Shown here piece after piece: positions 40,863-49,407 of a DNA stretch of 64,000 nt. Under the pieces are notes generated by a model, which was not told the DNA's origin, did not search any database, and saw only the letters and a list, made by a program, of their open reading frames with translations. Source of the DNA: Singulisphaera acidiphila DSM 18658 (lineage in GTDB: Bacteria; Planctomycetota; Planctomycetia; Isosphaerales; Isosphaeraceae). The stretch lies in the NCBI RefSeq assembly GCF_000242455.2, contig NC_019892.1, positions 7,078,744 to 7,142,743 of the forward strand, read 5' to 3'. The position numbers were made by a program, and so were the translations under genes. Within the stretch, counting starts at the first letter, position 1, and the number at the start of each line of letters is the position of its first letter.

Positions 40863-42403
40863 GTGTGACTCTGGGAATCGATATTGGTACGTCCGGGACT
40901 AAGACCCTCGCCATCGACGAGCGCGGCAACGTGCTGGCGTCGGCCTCGGCGGAATACCCCTGCTCGCATCCCAAGCCGGGGTGGTCGGAGCAGGCCCCCG
41001 AGCTCTGGTGGACCGCGACGATCGAGACGGTGAAAGCGGTGCTCGCCAAGGCGAGTCTGAAACCGGCGGACGTCGCCGGGATCGGCCTCAGCGGCCAGAT
41101 GCACGGATCGGTCTTCCTTGACGCGGAAGGGCAAGTCATCCGCCCCGCCTTGCTCTGGAACGATCAGCGGACCGCCGCCGAATGCGCTGAGATCGAGCAC
41201 AGGGCAGGGGGGCGCGAGAATCTGATCCGGATGGTGGCCAATCCGGCCCTGACCGGTTTTACGGCTCCCAAGCTGCTCTGGCTCCGCAATCATGAGCCGA
41301 GGGCCTGGGAGCGAGTCCGTCAGGTCTTGCTCCCGAAGGACTACATTCGCTATCGCCTGACCGGGACGTATGCGACCGAGGTCAGCGACGCGTCGGGAAC
41401 CCTCCTGCTTGACGTTGCCAATCGCTGTTGGAGCCGGGAACTGCTCTCGAAGCTTGAGATCGACCCTGCGCTCTTGCCCCCTTGCTATGAAAGCCCGGAG
41501 GTCTCGGCCAAGGTGAGCGGCCGTGGGGCCGCCGCCACGGGGTTGGCCGTGGGGACGCCAGTGGTCGGCGGGGGGGGGGATCAACCGGCCGGCGCGGTCG
41601 GCAACGGGATCGTCCGCCCTGGCGCGGTGGCGGCCACGATGGGGACTTCGGGAGTCGTCTTTGCTCACACGCAGGAGCTCGGTTTCGACCCGCTCGGGCG
41701 GCTTCAGCGCGGCTGTCACGCCGTGCCGGGCGCCTGGCACGTGATGGGGGTGGTTCTGGCGGCCGGGGGAAGCCTCCAATGGTATCGCAACGAACTTGCC
41801 AAGGCTGAGATCGAAGCGGCCAGGTCGCTCGGTATCGACCCCTACTTCTTGCTCAGTGACGAGGCGGCCCTGGTCGGACCAGGCGCGGAGGGCCTGTTCT
41901 TCCTGCCCTACCTGACCGGCGAACGCACGCCGCATTTCGATCCCGATGCCAAGGGGGCCTGGATCGGCTTGACGGTCCGGCACGGCCGGCCACACCTGGT
42001 CCGCAGCATCCTTGAGGGGGCTGCTTATGCGATGCGCGACAGCCTCGAATTGATTCGCGAGATGGGGGCGAGCATCGAGCAAGTCCGAGTTTCGGGCGGA
42101 GGCGCTCGGAATCCGCTCTGGCGGCAGATCCAGGCCGACATCTACGGCCACGACGTCCACACCCTCGAGTCGACCGAGGGACCTGCCTTTGGAGTGGCCT
42201 TGCTGGCCCAGGTCGGGACGGGAGGGTTTTCCACCGTACCTGAAGCGTGCGACGCCACGATCCGCCTGGCGGAACAGACGAAACGCGATCCCAAGGTGCA
42301 GCCGTTCTACGACAGCGCCTATGCAATCTACCAACAGCTCTACCGCGACCTCCGTGGTTCATTCGCGGCGATCAGCAACCTCGTCAAGTCGTACAGCGCC
42401 TGA
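40859..42403 (+). CDS. xylB: Xylulokinase
   Basis: A 514-residue FGGY-family sugar kinase phosphorylating D-xylulose to xylulose-5-phosphate with ATP. N-terminal FGGY_N shows LGIDIGTSGTKTLAIDERG, AGIGLSGQMHGSVFLDAEG and ALLWNDQRTA; FGGY_C shows GGGGDQPAGAVGNG, TMGTSGVVFAH, GLFFLPYLTGERTPHFDP and RVSGGGARNPLWRQI with the catalytic Asp in the GGGDQ loop. GQMHGS and NDQRT are typical for xylulokinases rather than glycerol kinases. It starts at GTG inside the stop of the UlaG-like gene. A run of ten G lies in the GGGGDQ loop (41570-41579). Confidence 0.95.
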   Translation: MSVTLGIDIGTSGTKTLAIDERGNVLASASAEYPCSHPKPGWSEQAPELWWTATIETVKAVLAKASLKPADVAGIGLSGQMHGSVFLDAEGQVIRPALLWNDQRTAAECAEIEHRAGGRENLIRMVANPALTGFTAPKLLWLRNHEPRAWERVRQVLLPKDYIRYRLTGTYATEVSDASGTLLLDVANRCWSRELLSKLEIDPALLPPCYESPEVSAKVSGRGAAATGLAVGTPVVGGGGDQPAGAVGNGIVRPGAVAATMGTSGVVFAHTQELGFDPLGRLQRGCHAVPGAWHVMGVVLAAGGSLQWYRNELAKAEIEAARSLGIDPYFLLSDEAALVGPGAEGLFFLPYLTGERTPHFDPDAKGAWIGLTVRHGRPHLVRSILEGAAYAMRDSLELIREMGASIEQVRVSGGGARNPLWRQIQADIYGHDVHTLESTEGPAFGVALLAQVGTGGFSTVPEACDATIRLAEQTKRDPKVQPFYDSAYAIYQQLYRDLRGSFAAISNLVKSYSA

Positions 42404-42421
42404 AGTCGGGAGGTGGATGTC

Positions 42422-44500
42422 TTGTCTCGTCGACCGAAACAAAAGCCGGAAGCCCGCACGACTGAGCCGGCTCTCCCCCCTTCGCCGTCGCCGCCAGCCG
42501 GAGAAACGTTCTGGACGCGGCGGCGGGTCCTCCTCGCGGTCGTCTTGCTGCTCGTCGTCCACCTGACCCTCGCTGTCCGGAGCCTCGTCGAGGAAAACCC
42601 GACAATCGACGAGGTCGTCCATTTACCGGCCGGAATCACCTACTGGCAGACGGGCCGGTTCGGGCTCTACCACCACAACCCACCCCTAATCAAGCTCGTG
42701 GCCGCCTTGCCCGTGCTTGCAATGAAAGGGGTCGAGGTCCCGTACGATAACATGTCCTGGCAGAAGGAACCGCAAGACAAGGCCTTCTTCGCTCACGAGT
42801 TTCAGCAAGACAACGCCCAACAATACTTCGAGCTCTTCGCTCGGGCTCGCCTGCTGATGCCCCTGTTCTCCGTCCTCGGGGGCTTGGTCATTTTCTTCTG
42901 GTCAAAACAACTCTACGGTCCCGGCGGGGGATTGCTCAGCCTGGCTCTCTGGTCGTTGTGCCCCAATATCCTGGCGCACTGCCGGCTGGTGACGTCCGAT
43001 GTTGGCTCGGCATCCCTCGGCGTTCTGGCGACCTACGTCTTCTGGCGCTTGCTGAAACAGCCAACTTGGCTGCGGGCGGCACTTGCCGGGCTTTGCCTGG
43101 GGCTCGCTCAACTCTCCAAGTTCAGCATGATCCTGCTCTACGGCCTTTGGCCGCTTCTCGGGTTTTTGCATCTCTTCCTGGGAGCAGAGCAGGGCCATCG
43201 GGCGCGTCGGATCGGTCGAGGCCTTGGGCAGGGCTTACTGATCCTCGCGCTGAGCATTGCGGTGATCAACGTCGGCTATGGCTTTGAAGGGGTTGGAAAT
43301 CCGCTGGGCAAATTCGAGTTCGTCAGTCAGAGCTTGACGAGCCCGGTGCCGCCGGGGATGTGGCGACCTTCGAGTGATGATCGTATGCTCAATGTCGTCT
43401 ATCACTATCGGGTCAATCGATTTCGAAAGACGTGGCTGGAGAATCTTCCCGTCCCGTTCCCGAAGCACTACGTCCTCGGTTTTGACGATCAGAAATTCGA
43501 GGCCGAGGGGATCCCCCAAAAGTTTTTGGATCCCGATTCCGGAAGCGATGAACTCCACGGATATCCGGTTTATCTGAACGGTGAAGTGCGCCAGAAGAGC
43601 TGGTGGTATTACTATCTCCTCACCTTGGTCTACAAGGTGCCCGAAGGAACCTGGGCGCTTTTCCTCGCCTCGCTTGTCGTTTTGGTGGCGTCCCCGCGAT
43701 CTCGAGCGACCTGGTTTGATGAAGTGACAGTTCTCGCCTTGCCGGCCCTGGTTATCCTGGTGATGAGTGTTTTCACGAACATCAATCTTGGTCTGCGCTA
43801 CGTCCTGCCCAGCTTCCCGTTCGTCTTTATATCAATAGGCAAAATCGTCCCCTGGGCCACGGGGCTGAGAGATCTGGTCCGTCGCCGGATGGCGGAGACC
43901 TTCCTCGGTGTGTCCTTGGCGGCGACTGTGGCCGCGACGCTTCTGATCGCACCTCACTACCTGGCTTACTTCAACTGGGTGTCGGGGGGAGCCTCGAACG
44001 GCTCGGCTCACCTGATTGACAGCAATATCGACTGGGGTCAGGACCTGGTTGGCTTGAGACGTTGGCTGCAAACTCACGCCCCCGACGAACCCGTGGGCCT
44101 GGCCTACTTCGGTCAGATCAATCCCAACATCTTCCTGTTCCGAAGCGAGGGGGGATTTCCTTGGTTTCTGCCTCCTCCCCGACCGGGAACGATCGACAAT
44201 AGAGAACTCTCCCCACGCTATCGCAAAGGTCTGGAGGGCCTTCAATTCAAGCCGGGACTCTATGCGGTGAGCGCGACCTTGCTCCGTGGCCTGCCGTGGA
44301 GAGTCTACGACGATGAGTTGCCCAGGTGGATGCCTCGATCGGTCTGGGCGGAGGGCTTCAGCTATTTCCAGGAATTGAAACCGATCGACCAGATCGGCCA
44401 TTCGATCTTGTTGTACCGCGTCACGCCGGACCAGGCCGAGCGGCTTTCGCGGCACTGGCTGCCTTCCGCCGGCAAGGAATTCGCAGGAAGTCGGAGGTGA
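42422..44500 (+). CDS. GT39/PMT-type integral membrane glycosyltransferase
   Basis: A 692-residue protein with about 10-12 hydrophobic segments from residue 32 onward (RRVLLAVVLLLVVHLTLAV to ILVMSVFTNINLGLRYVLP). The first external loop has the acidic pair and HxxNPPLIK pattern typical of GT-C polyprenyl-phosphate-sugar transferases (TIDEVVHLPAGITYWQTG, YHHNPPLIKLVA). The soluble C-terminal end includes IDSNIDWGQDLVGLRRWL and LAYFGQINPNIF. It likely adds a lipid-linked sugar to a surface glycan or lipid. The start is uncertain: a perfect GGGAGG at 42408 best serves the TTG at 42422 (8-base spacing), since the GTG at 42413 overlaps that motif. Confidence 0.82.
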   Translation: MSRRPKQKPEARTTEPALPPSPSPPAGETFWTRRRVLLAVVLLLVVHLTLAVRSLVEENPTIDEVVHLPAGITYWQTGRFGLYHHNPPLIKLVAALPVLAMKGVEVPYDNMSWQKEPQDKAFFAHEFQQDNAQQYFELFARARLLMPLFSVLGGLVIFFWSKQLYGPGGGLLSLALWSLCPNILAHCRLVTSDVGSASLGVLATYVFWRLLKQPTWLRAALAGLCLGLAQLSKFSMILLYGLWPLLGFLHLFLGAEQGHRARRIGRGLGQGLLILALSIAVINVGYGFEGVGNPLGKFEFVSQSLTSPVPPGMWRPSSDDRMLNVVYHYRVNRFRKTWLENLPVPFPKHYVLGFDDQKFEAEGIPQKFLDPDSGSDELHGYPVYLNGEVRQKSWWYYYLLTLVYKVPEGTWALFLASLVVLVASPRSRATWFDEVTVLALPALVILVMSVFTNINLGLRYVLPSFPFVFISIGKIVPWATGLRDLVRRRMAETFLGVSLAATVAATLLIAPHYLAYFNWVSGGASNGSAHLIDSNIDWGQDLVGLRRWLQTHAPDEPVGLAYFGQINPNIFLFRSEGGFPWFLPPPRPGTIDNRELSPRYRKGLEGLQFKPGLYAVSATLLRGLPWRVYDDELPRWMPRSVWAEGFSYFQELKPIDQIGHSILLYRVTPDQAERLSRHWLPSAGKEFAGSRR

Positions 44501-44593
44501 GTTCTGTCTTGCGTCAGGAGCGCCTTGGCTTTACAACGATGAGTCCCGGCGCGTCGTGCTCGGGTCAGATCTTGGGGCGGGAGAATCGGACGG

Positions 44594-45826
44594 ATGAGCG
44601 ATCAGCAACTCGCCGCGCGCGCTCGCGCGGCGCTCGATGCCGGTGAAGGTATTTTGCGGTTGGCCCCGACGTGGGTTCCGCGCTCGTTCCTGATGCCAGG
44701 CGGACGGCTCAAGCTCGCCCCGCAGGACCTCTATGCCCTGGGCACCCATCGTGGCGGCATCGACGAGCGCTGGTTCGCTTCGACGACCCCCGCCGCCAAT
44801 GAAGGGGCTCCCGCCGACGAGGGGCTGAGCTACGTCGTCCACAACGGCGACAAGTTCACCCTCAGAGACGCGGTCGGCCTGCACGGGGCCGAAATGATCG
44901 GGTCCACGATGTGGGACAAGTACAAGAAGTGGCCTGTTTACAGCAAGTTCTTTGACAACCTCGGACCGATCCCCCACCACATGCACCAGTCGGCCGAGCA
45001 GGCCGCGCTGCTGGGCCGTGAAGGGAAGCCGGAGAGCTACTACTTCCCGCCCCAACTCAACTGGACCGGCAACAACTTCCCCCACACCTTCATGGGGCTC
45101 GAGCCGGGGACGACCAAGGAAGACATCCGCCGCTGCCTCGAGCGCTGGGATGAGGGGGACAACGGGATCCTCGACTTCTCGAAGGCGTACCGGCTCAAGC
45201 CGGGCACGGGCTGGCTGATCCCGCCCTGTGTGCTGCACGCGCCCGGGTCGTTGGTGACCTACGAGCCGCAGTGGGGTTCCGACGTCTTCGGCATGTACCA
45301 GTCGATGGTCGAAGGCCGGCGCGTTCCTTGGGACTTGCTCGTCAAGGACGTCCCGGAAGACAAGCACAGGGACCTCGATTACCTCGTCGAGCAACTCGAC
45401 TGGGAAAAGAACGTCGACCCCAACTTCAAGGCCAACAACTATCTCGAACCGATCGTCCATGCCGGTTCCGAGGCCGAAGGCTTTGTCGACAAGTGGATCG
45501 TCTATGGCAAGGTCGACGGCAAGGAAGTCTTCAGCGCCCGTGAGCTGACGGTCTATCCGGGCCAGTCGGTCACGATCAAGGACCAGGGGGCCACCGGCCT
45601 GATCGTTACGCAAGGGCGTGGCACGATCGGCAAGCTCGACGTGGATTGCCCCGTCTTCATTCGCTACGGCGAGGTGACCAAGGACGAGGTCTTCATCACC
45701 GCGAAGCGCGCCAAAGAGGGCGTGACGTACACGAACACGGGGACTGAAGTCTTCGTCAGCCTTCGTTACTTCGGCCCCGACGTCCACCCCAATGCGCCCA
45801 ACGTCGGTGATGCTCGGAAGAGCTAA
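44594..45826 (+). CDS. Phosphomannose isomerase-like cupin protein
   Basis: A 410-residue cytosolic protein with two cupin-like halves. The first contains the metal signature LGPIPHHMHQSAEQ and NWTGNNFPHTFMGLEPG; a second half contains IPPCVLHAPGSLVTYEPQWG and further beta strands ending YTNTGTEVFVSLRYFGP. The order and spacing recall type I mannose-6-phosphate isomerases and related cupin sugar isomerases of planctomycetes. A GGGAG site supports the start. It leads a plus-strand run with two TIM-barrel isomerases and a Gfo/Idh oxidoreductase. Precise substrate unknown. Confidence 0.78.
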   Translation: MSDQQLAARARAALDAGEGILRLAPTWVPRSFLMPGGRLKLAPQDLYALGTHRGGIDERWFASTTPAANEGAPADEGLSYVVHNGDKFTLRDAVGLHGAEMIGSTMWDKYKKWPVYSKFFDNLGPIPHHMHQSAEQAALLGREGKPESYYFPPQLNWTGNNFPHTFMGLEPGTTKEDIRRCLERWDEGDNGILDFSKAYRLKPGTGWLIPPCVLHAPGSLVTYEPQWGSDVFGMYQSMVEGRRVPWDLLVKDVPEDKHRDLDYLVEQLDWEKNVDPNFKANNYLEPIVHAGSEAEGFVDKWIVYGKVDGKEVFSARELTVYPGQSVTIKDQGATGLIVTQGRGTIGKLDVDCPVFIRYGEVTKDEVFITAKRAKEGVTYTNTGTEVFVSLRYFGPDVHPNAPNVGDARKS

Positions 45827-45830
45827 TCCG

Positions 45831-45864
45831 TCGGTCGGCCGAATCCGAATCCTCGGCCGACCGA
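45831..45864 (+). terminator. Strong hairpin after the cupin gene
   Basis: TCGGTCGGCCGA (45831-45842) pairs perfectly with TCGGCCGACCGA (45853-45864) around a 10-base loop, starting 4 bases after the stop codon. Only TCCCTTCC follows, so termination efficiency is uncertain; it may separate the cupin gene from the next three. Confidence 0.6.
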
Positions 45865-46015
45865 TCCCTTCCTAACTGTCAATAGCGACCTGAATTCAAG
45901 TGGCCGGGGAAGCCGCCTTGCGCTCATCCCCGGCTCTTTGGCCCCCATTGCTAAAGACTCGAACCGAGCCTGGCCGGTGTTCCGGCGCTTTCTAAGACAG
46001 AAAGGCATCTTCCCA

Positions 46016-47071
46016 ATGAGCGATAGCCATCCCAATAACTTCCCGAAGCTGCATAATGCGGCCTGGCCGGGCGTGGTGGGCAAAGGCGAGGGATCGGAAC
46101 CGGCGATCGACCTGGATACGATCCTCGACCTGACGGCGGCGGCCGAGGTTGACGGTATCAAGTTCGACGGTGTCGACCTGTTCCTGTTCGCTCCCCATGT
46201 CGACATCGACGCGACCGACGACGACCTCAAAGCGCTCGCCGACAAGGTCAAGGCCCGTGGGCTCTCGATCGGCTCGGTGGTGGCCCCGGTCTGGCCGCCG
46301 ACCGGCGGCGGGTCGGCCATGGATGAAGGGGAAGGTCGCACGAAGTTCCTCGGGCAAGTTCGCAAGGCAACTCATATCGCAAAGCGTTTGCGCGAGTTTG
46401 GTGTCCGGCCCTACGGGGTCGTTCGGTTCGACTCGGCGTGCGGGCCGAGCGACTGGGCCCAAGACCCGGCAGGCAACCAGGCGAAGATCGCTCAGACCTT
46501 CAAAGAGGCGGGCAAGATCGCCGCTGACGCCGGTGAGCGGTTGGCGGCCGAAGGGGAAATTTGCTGGGGCGGCATGCACTCCTGGCGGACCATGGTCGAC
46601 CTCCTCGAGCGAGTCGGTGAGCCCGAACGCGTCGGTTTCCAGGCGGACATGGCCCACACGCTCCTATACACCCTCGGGGAAAACGCCCCCCAGGATCGGA
46701 TCCTGCCGGTCGGCTACGACTGGAGCGACCCCGCCGTGCTGGACGATGCGCTCAGGACGCTAACGGCCGCGCTGCGACCCTGGACGATCGACTTCCATGT
46801 CGCCCAGAACGACGCCACCGTGTTCGGCTCCGGCTCGCACGACCATACGGGGCGGCATTGTCAGGCGACCGACCCCAACGGCAAGCTCGACATCCCGCGC
46901 CACGCCGGCTTCTGGCTTCGCGACGAGAAGGGCCAGTTGACCAAGGCGTTCAAGCATATCTGCTGGGACGGCTGCATGTTCCCCAACGCCGTCATGATGA
47001 AGCCACAGACCTGGAACGACATCCTGGCCAAGATGATCGCCGTCCGTGACGCCCACGGCTGGGCGGAGTAA
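46016..47071 (+). CDS. Xylose isomerase-like TIM-barrel sugar isomerase/epimerase
   Basis: A 351-residue AP-endonuclease-2/xylose-isomerase-like barrel. Strand-end residues resembling the metal-binding set occur in VDGIKFDGVDLFLFAP, ICWGGMHSWRTMVDLLERV, VGFQADMAHTLLYTLG (Asp-x-x-His), TIDFHVAQND and HICWDGCMFPNA. A late His/Asp-rich insertion (SGSHDHTGRH) is notable. The family includes sugar-phosphate isomerases, epimerases and inosose dehydratases. The ATG at 46016 has AAAGG upstream; the frame before it is non-coding. It is followed by an oxidoreductase and another barrel, so it probably acts in the same sugar route. Confidence 0.85.
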   Translation: MSDSHPNNFPKLHNAAWPGVVGKGEGSEPAIDLDTILDLTAAAEVDGIKFDGVDLFLFAPHVDIDATDDDLKALADKVKARGLSIGSVVAPVWPPTGGGSAMDEGEGRTKFLGQVRKATHIAKRLREFGVRPYGVVRFDSACGPSDWAQDPAGNQAKIAQTFKEAGKIAADAGERLAAEGEICWGGMHSWRTMVDLLERVGEPERVGFQADMAHTLLYTLGENAPQDRILPVGYDWSDPAVLDDALRTLTAALRPWTIDFHVAQNDATVFGSGSHDHTGRHCQATDPNGKLDIPRHAGFWLRDEKGQLTKAFKHICWDGCMFPNAVMMKPQTWNDILAKMIAVRDAHGWAE

Positions 47072-47164
47072 TCGCGAGATCGCCCCGTCGCGAACACTCT
47101 CCACGCGCTTGCCGATCGAAAATCCGTTCATAAACATCGATAACTCGACATAATCAGGTGAACC

Positions 47165-48313
47165 ATGGCGGCGAAGAAACCTTTGAACATCGGCCTGGTG
47201 GGCTACGGCTTCATGGGCCGGACCCACTCGAACGGCTACAAGCGGGTCAACGACTTCTTTGACCTCGAATACCGCCCCGTTCTCAAAGCGGTCTGTGGCC
47301 GGAGCGCGGCGAACGCTCAAACGTTTGCCGACAAATGGGGCTATGAGTCGATCGAGACCGATTGGCGAAAGCTGATCGATCGCAAAGACATCGATGCAAT
47401 CGACATCTGTACGCCTAACAATACGCACGCCGAGATCGCGATTGCCGCAGCTGCGGCCGGCAAGATGATCTTGTGCGAGAAGCCGCTCTCGATGGATCTG
47501 GTTGAAGGCCAGACGATGGTTGAGGCCATTGAGAAGGCGGGCGTCCCCAATACGGTTTGGTACAACTACCGCCGCGTCCCCGCAGTGACCCTCGCCAAGC
47601 AGTTGATCGACGAAGGCCGGCTCGGCCGGGTCTTCCACTACCGGGCCAACTTCTTGCAGGACTGGACGATCTCGTCCGAGCTTCCTCAAGGGGGCGCGGG
47701 GCTCTGGCGCCTGGACGCAGCGGCCGCCGGGTCCGGGGTCACCGGTGACCTCCTCGCCCACTGCATCGATACGGCCCTCTGGCTCAATGGGGGGATCTCC
47801 AACGTCTCCGCCATGACCGAGACGTTCATCAAGGAGCGGAAGCATAGCGAGACCGGCAAGGTCGAGCCGGTGAGCATCGACGATGCCTGTGCATTCCTCT
47901 GCCGGTTCGAGAACGGCTCGCTGGGGCTCTTCGAGTCCACCCGCTACGCTCGTGGTCACAAGGCGCTCTACACCTTTGAGATCAACGGTGAGAAGGCCTC
48001 GATCAAGTGGGACCTGCACGACCTGCACCGGCTCGAGTACTTCGACCATGGCGACGAGTCGAAGCTGCGCGGGTGGCGGTCGATCCACGTCACCGATAGC
48101 GACCATCCTTATATGAAGCACTGGTGGGTGCCGGGTCTGCAGATCGGCTACGAGCACACCTTCGTCCACCAGGTCGCCGACTTCCTCGGAGGTCTGGCCG
48201 CCGGCAAGCCGACGAGCCCGACGTTCCGCGAGGCACTCGCCACTCAGGCGGTTTGCGACGCCGTGCTCGACTCGGCCGAGGTCGGCCAGTGGCAGACGGT
48301 TGTGCCGGTCTAA
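47165..48313 (+). CDS. Gfo/Idh/MocA family oxidoreductase
   Basis: A 382-residue cytosolic NAD(P)-dependent dehydrogenase. The Rossmann domain begins LNIGLVGYGFMGRTHSNGYK; the signature ILCEKPLSMDLVEGQTMVEA (catalytic Lys in EKP) is at about residue 105. The C-terminal alpha/beta domain carries YNYRRVPAVTLAKQLIDEG, FHYRANFLQDW, GVTGDLLAHCIDTALWLNG (typical of inositol/glucose-fructose oxidoreductases) and HTFVHQVADFLGGLAAGKPT. AGGTGA lies just before the ATG. Members oxidise sugars or inositols; flanking TIM-barrel epimerases fit a sugar-oxidation/epimerisation pathway. Stop followed by a hairpin at 48365. Confidence 0.93.
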   Translation: MAAKKPLNIGLVGYGFMGRTHSNGYKRVNDFFDLEYRPVLKAVCGRSAANAQTFADKWGYESIETDWRKLIDRKDIDAIDICTPNNTHAEIAIAAAAAGKMILCEKPLSMDLVEGQTMVEAIEKAGVPNTVWYNYRRVPAVTLAKQLIDEGRLGRVFHYRANFLQDWTISSELPQGGAGLWRLDAAAAGSGVTGDLLAHCIDTALWLNGGISNVSAMTETFIKERKHSETGKVEPVSIDDACAFLCRFENGSLGLFESTRYARGHKALYTFEINGEKASIKWDLHDLHRLEYFDHGDESKLRGWRSIHVTDSDHPYMKHWWVPGLQIGYEHTFVHQVADFLGGLAAGKPTSPTFREALATQAVCDAVLDSAEVGQWQTVVPV

Positions 48314-48364
48314 ATCAAAGCCGATCTCAGGCGGCTAAGTTGAGCCCAATCAAAAGGGGAAAGT

Positions 48365-48391
48365 CCGGGTGCCCCGGGTCGGGGCATCCGG
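48365..48391 (+). terminator. GC-rich hairpin between oxidoreductase and epimerase genes
   Basis: CCGGGTGCCCC (48365-48375) pairs with GGGGCATCCGG (48381-48391) with one G-T wobble and a five-base loop. No T-run follows. It lies 52 bp after the oxidoreductase stop and may attenuate or separate the downstream gene. Confidence 0.5.
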
Positions 48392-48497
48392 CAGATAATC
48401 CACATCGCGATCGGGCGTCCGTTTTTCCGCCAACTTGAGAAATGATTTCGGAGTGGTTCGCCCACGTTGCCCGACTTTCCACGACGAGGACGCCTCC

Positions 48498-49346
48498 ATG
48501 AAGATCGGTATGAACTTGCTGCTCTGGACGACTGAGGTCACTCCCGAGCACGACGGTCTGCTCGATCAGCTTAAAGCGATGGGTTTTGACAGCGTTGAGG
48601 TCCCGGTGTTCGCCATCGACGACCCCACGCCCTACGAGCGGCTAGGCAAACGGCTCAAAAGCCTTGGCCTGAGCGCAACCGCAGTCACGGTGATGACCCC
48701 CGAGGCCAACCCGATTGCGCCGGACCTGCAGATTCGCCAGGCCGCAGTGGCCCGGCTCGAGAAGGTCCTGGACTGTTGTGCGGCCTTCGACTGCGAGATC
48801 CTCTGCGGTCCGATCCACTCGGCGATCGGTCAGTTCACGGGCAATGGACCCACCGAGGATGAGTTCAAGGCCGGCGTCGAGACCCTGAGCCAGGTCGCCG
48901 AAAAGGCGCAGGCGCGGAACATCCGACTTGGGGTCGAGTACCTCAACCGGTTCGAGAATTACTTCCTGACGACGGCCGCCGATACGGCTCGCTTCGTCCG
49001 CGCCGTGAATCACCCGTCGCTCAAGATGATGTACGACAGCTTCCACGCGCACATTGAGGAGAAGAACCAGGCGAAGGCGATCGCCTCGTGTGCGGCCGAG
49101 ACGATCCACGTCCACATCTCAGAGAACGACCGGGGAATTCCCGGCACCGGCCAGGTCGACTGGGATTCGTTCTGGTCCGGCCTGAAGGCGAGTGGCTACG
49201 ACGGGTTGCTCACGATCGAGGCGTTCGGTCGCGCCTTGCCCGCCTTGGCCGCAGCGACCAAGGTCTGGCGCGACCTCTTCCCCGACCCGCTCGGCCTCTG
49301 CCGAGACGGGCTCAGCTTTATCAAACACCGCTCAGGGATCGCCTGA
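48498..49346 (+). CDS. Sugar-phosphate isomerase/epimerase (D-tagatose/psicose 3-epimerase-like)
   Basis: A 282-residue TIM barrel of the ketose-3-epimerase/xylose isomerase-like type. It begins MKIGMNLLLWTTEVTPEHDG. Putative metal ligands are Glu in IRLGVEYLNRFENYF, Asp and His in KMMYDSFHAHIEEKN, His in TIHVHISENDRGIPGTGQVD and Glu in DGLLTIEAFGRAL; the SENDRGIPGTG motif is characteristic of D-psicose/tagatose epimerases. GAGGA precedes the ATG at 48498. It is the last plus-strand gene of the sugar block. A hairpin (49376-49407) separates it from convergent typA. Confidence 0.88.
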   Translation: MKIGMNLLLWTTEVTPEHDGLLDQLKAMGFDSVEVPVFAIDDPTPYERLGKRLKSLGLSATAVTVMTPEANPIAPDLQIRQAAVARLEKVLDCCAAFDCEILCGPIHSAIGQFTGNGPTEDEFKAGVETLSQVAEKAQARNIRLGVEYLNRFENYFLTTAADTARFVRAVNHPSLKMMYDSFHAHIEEKNQAKAIASCAAETIHVHISENDRGIPGTGQVDWDSFWSGLKASGYDGLLTIEAFGRALPALAAATKVWRDLFPDPLGLCRDGLSFIKHRSGIA

Positions 49347-49375
49347 GCGGCTCGCGGATTCAATCGGAGGCGTTT

Positions 49376-49407
49376 TGATCGGAGGGTGGTTGATCCCCCT
49401 TCGATCA
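49376..49407. terminator. Hairpin between convergent epimerase and typA genes
   Basis: TGATCGGAGGG (49376-49386) pairs with CCCTTCGATCA (49397-49407) with one G-T wobble around a ten-base loop. It ends within the typA stop codon and could terminate both transcripts. Confidence 0.5.

Noticed and set aside
40739..42334. 531-codon minus-strand frame
   Set aside because: Antisense to xylB, which has every expected kinase motif. The antisense product is Arg/Pro-rich and featureless.
44531..45787. 418-codon minus-strand frame
   Set aside because: Shadow of the PMI-like cupin gene; Val/Leu/Asp-rich with no motif.
46760..48169. 469-codon minus-strand frame
   Set aside because: Lies opposite the TIM-barrel and Gfo/Idh/MocA genes; its sequence is a low-complexity mixture without recognisable motifs.
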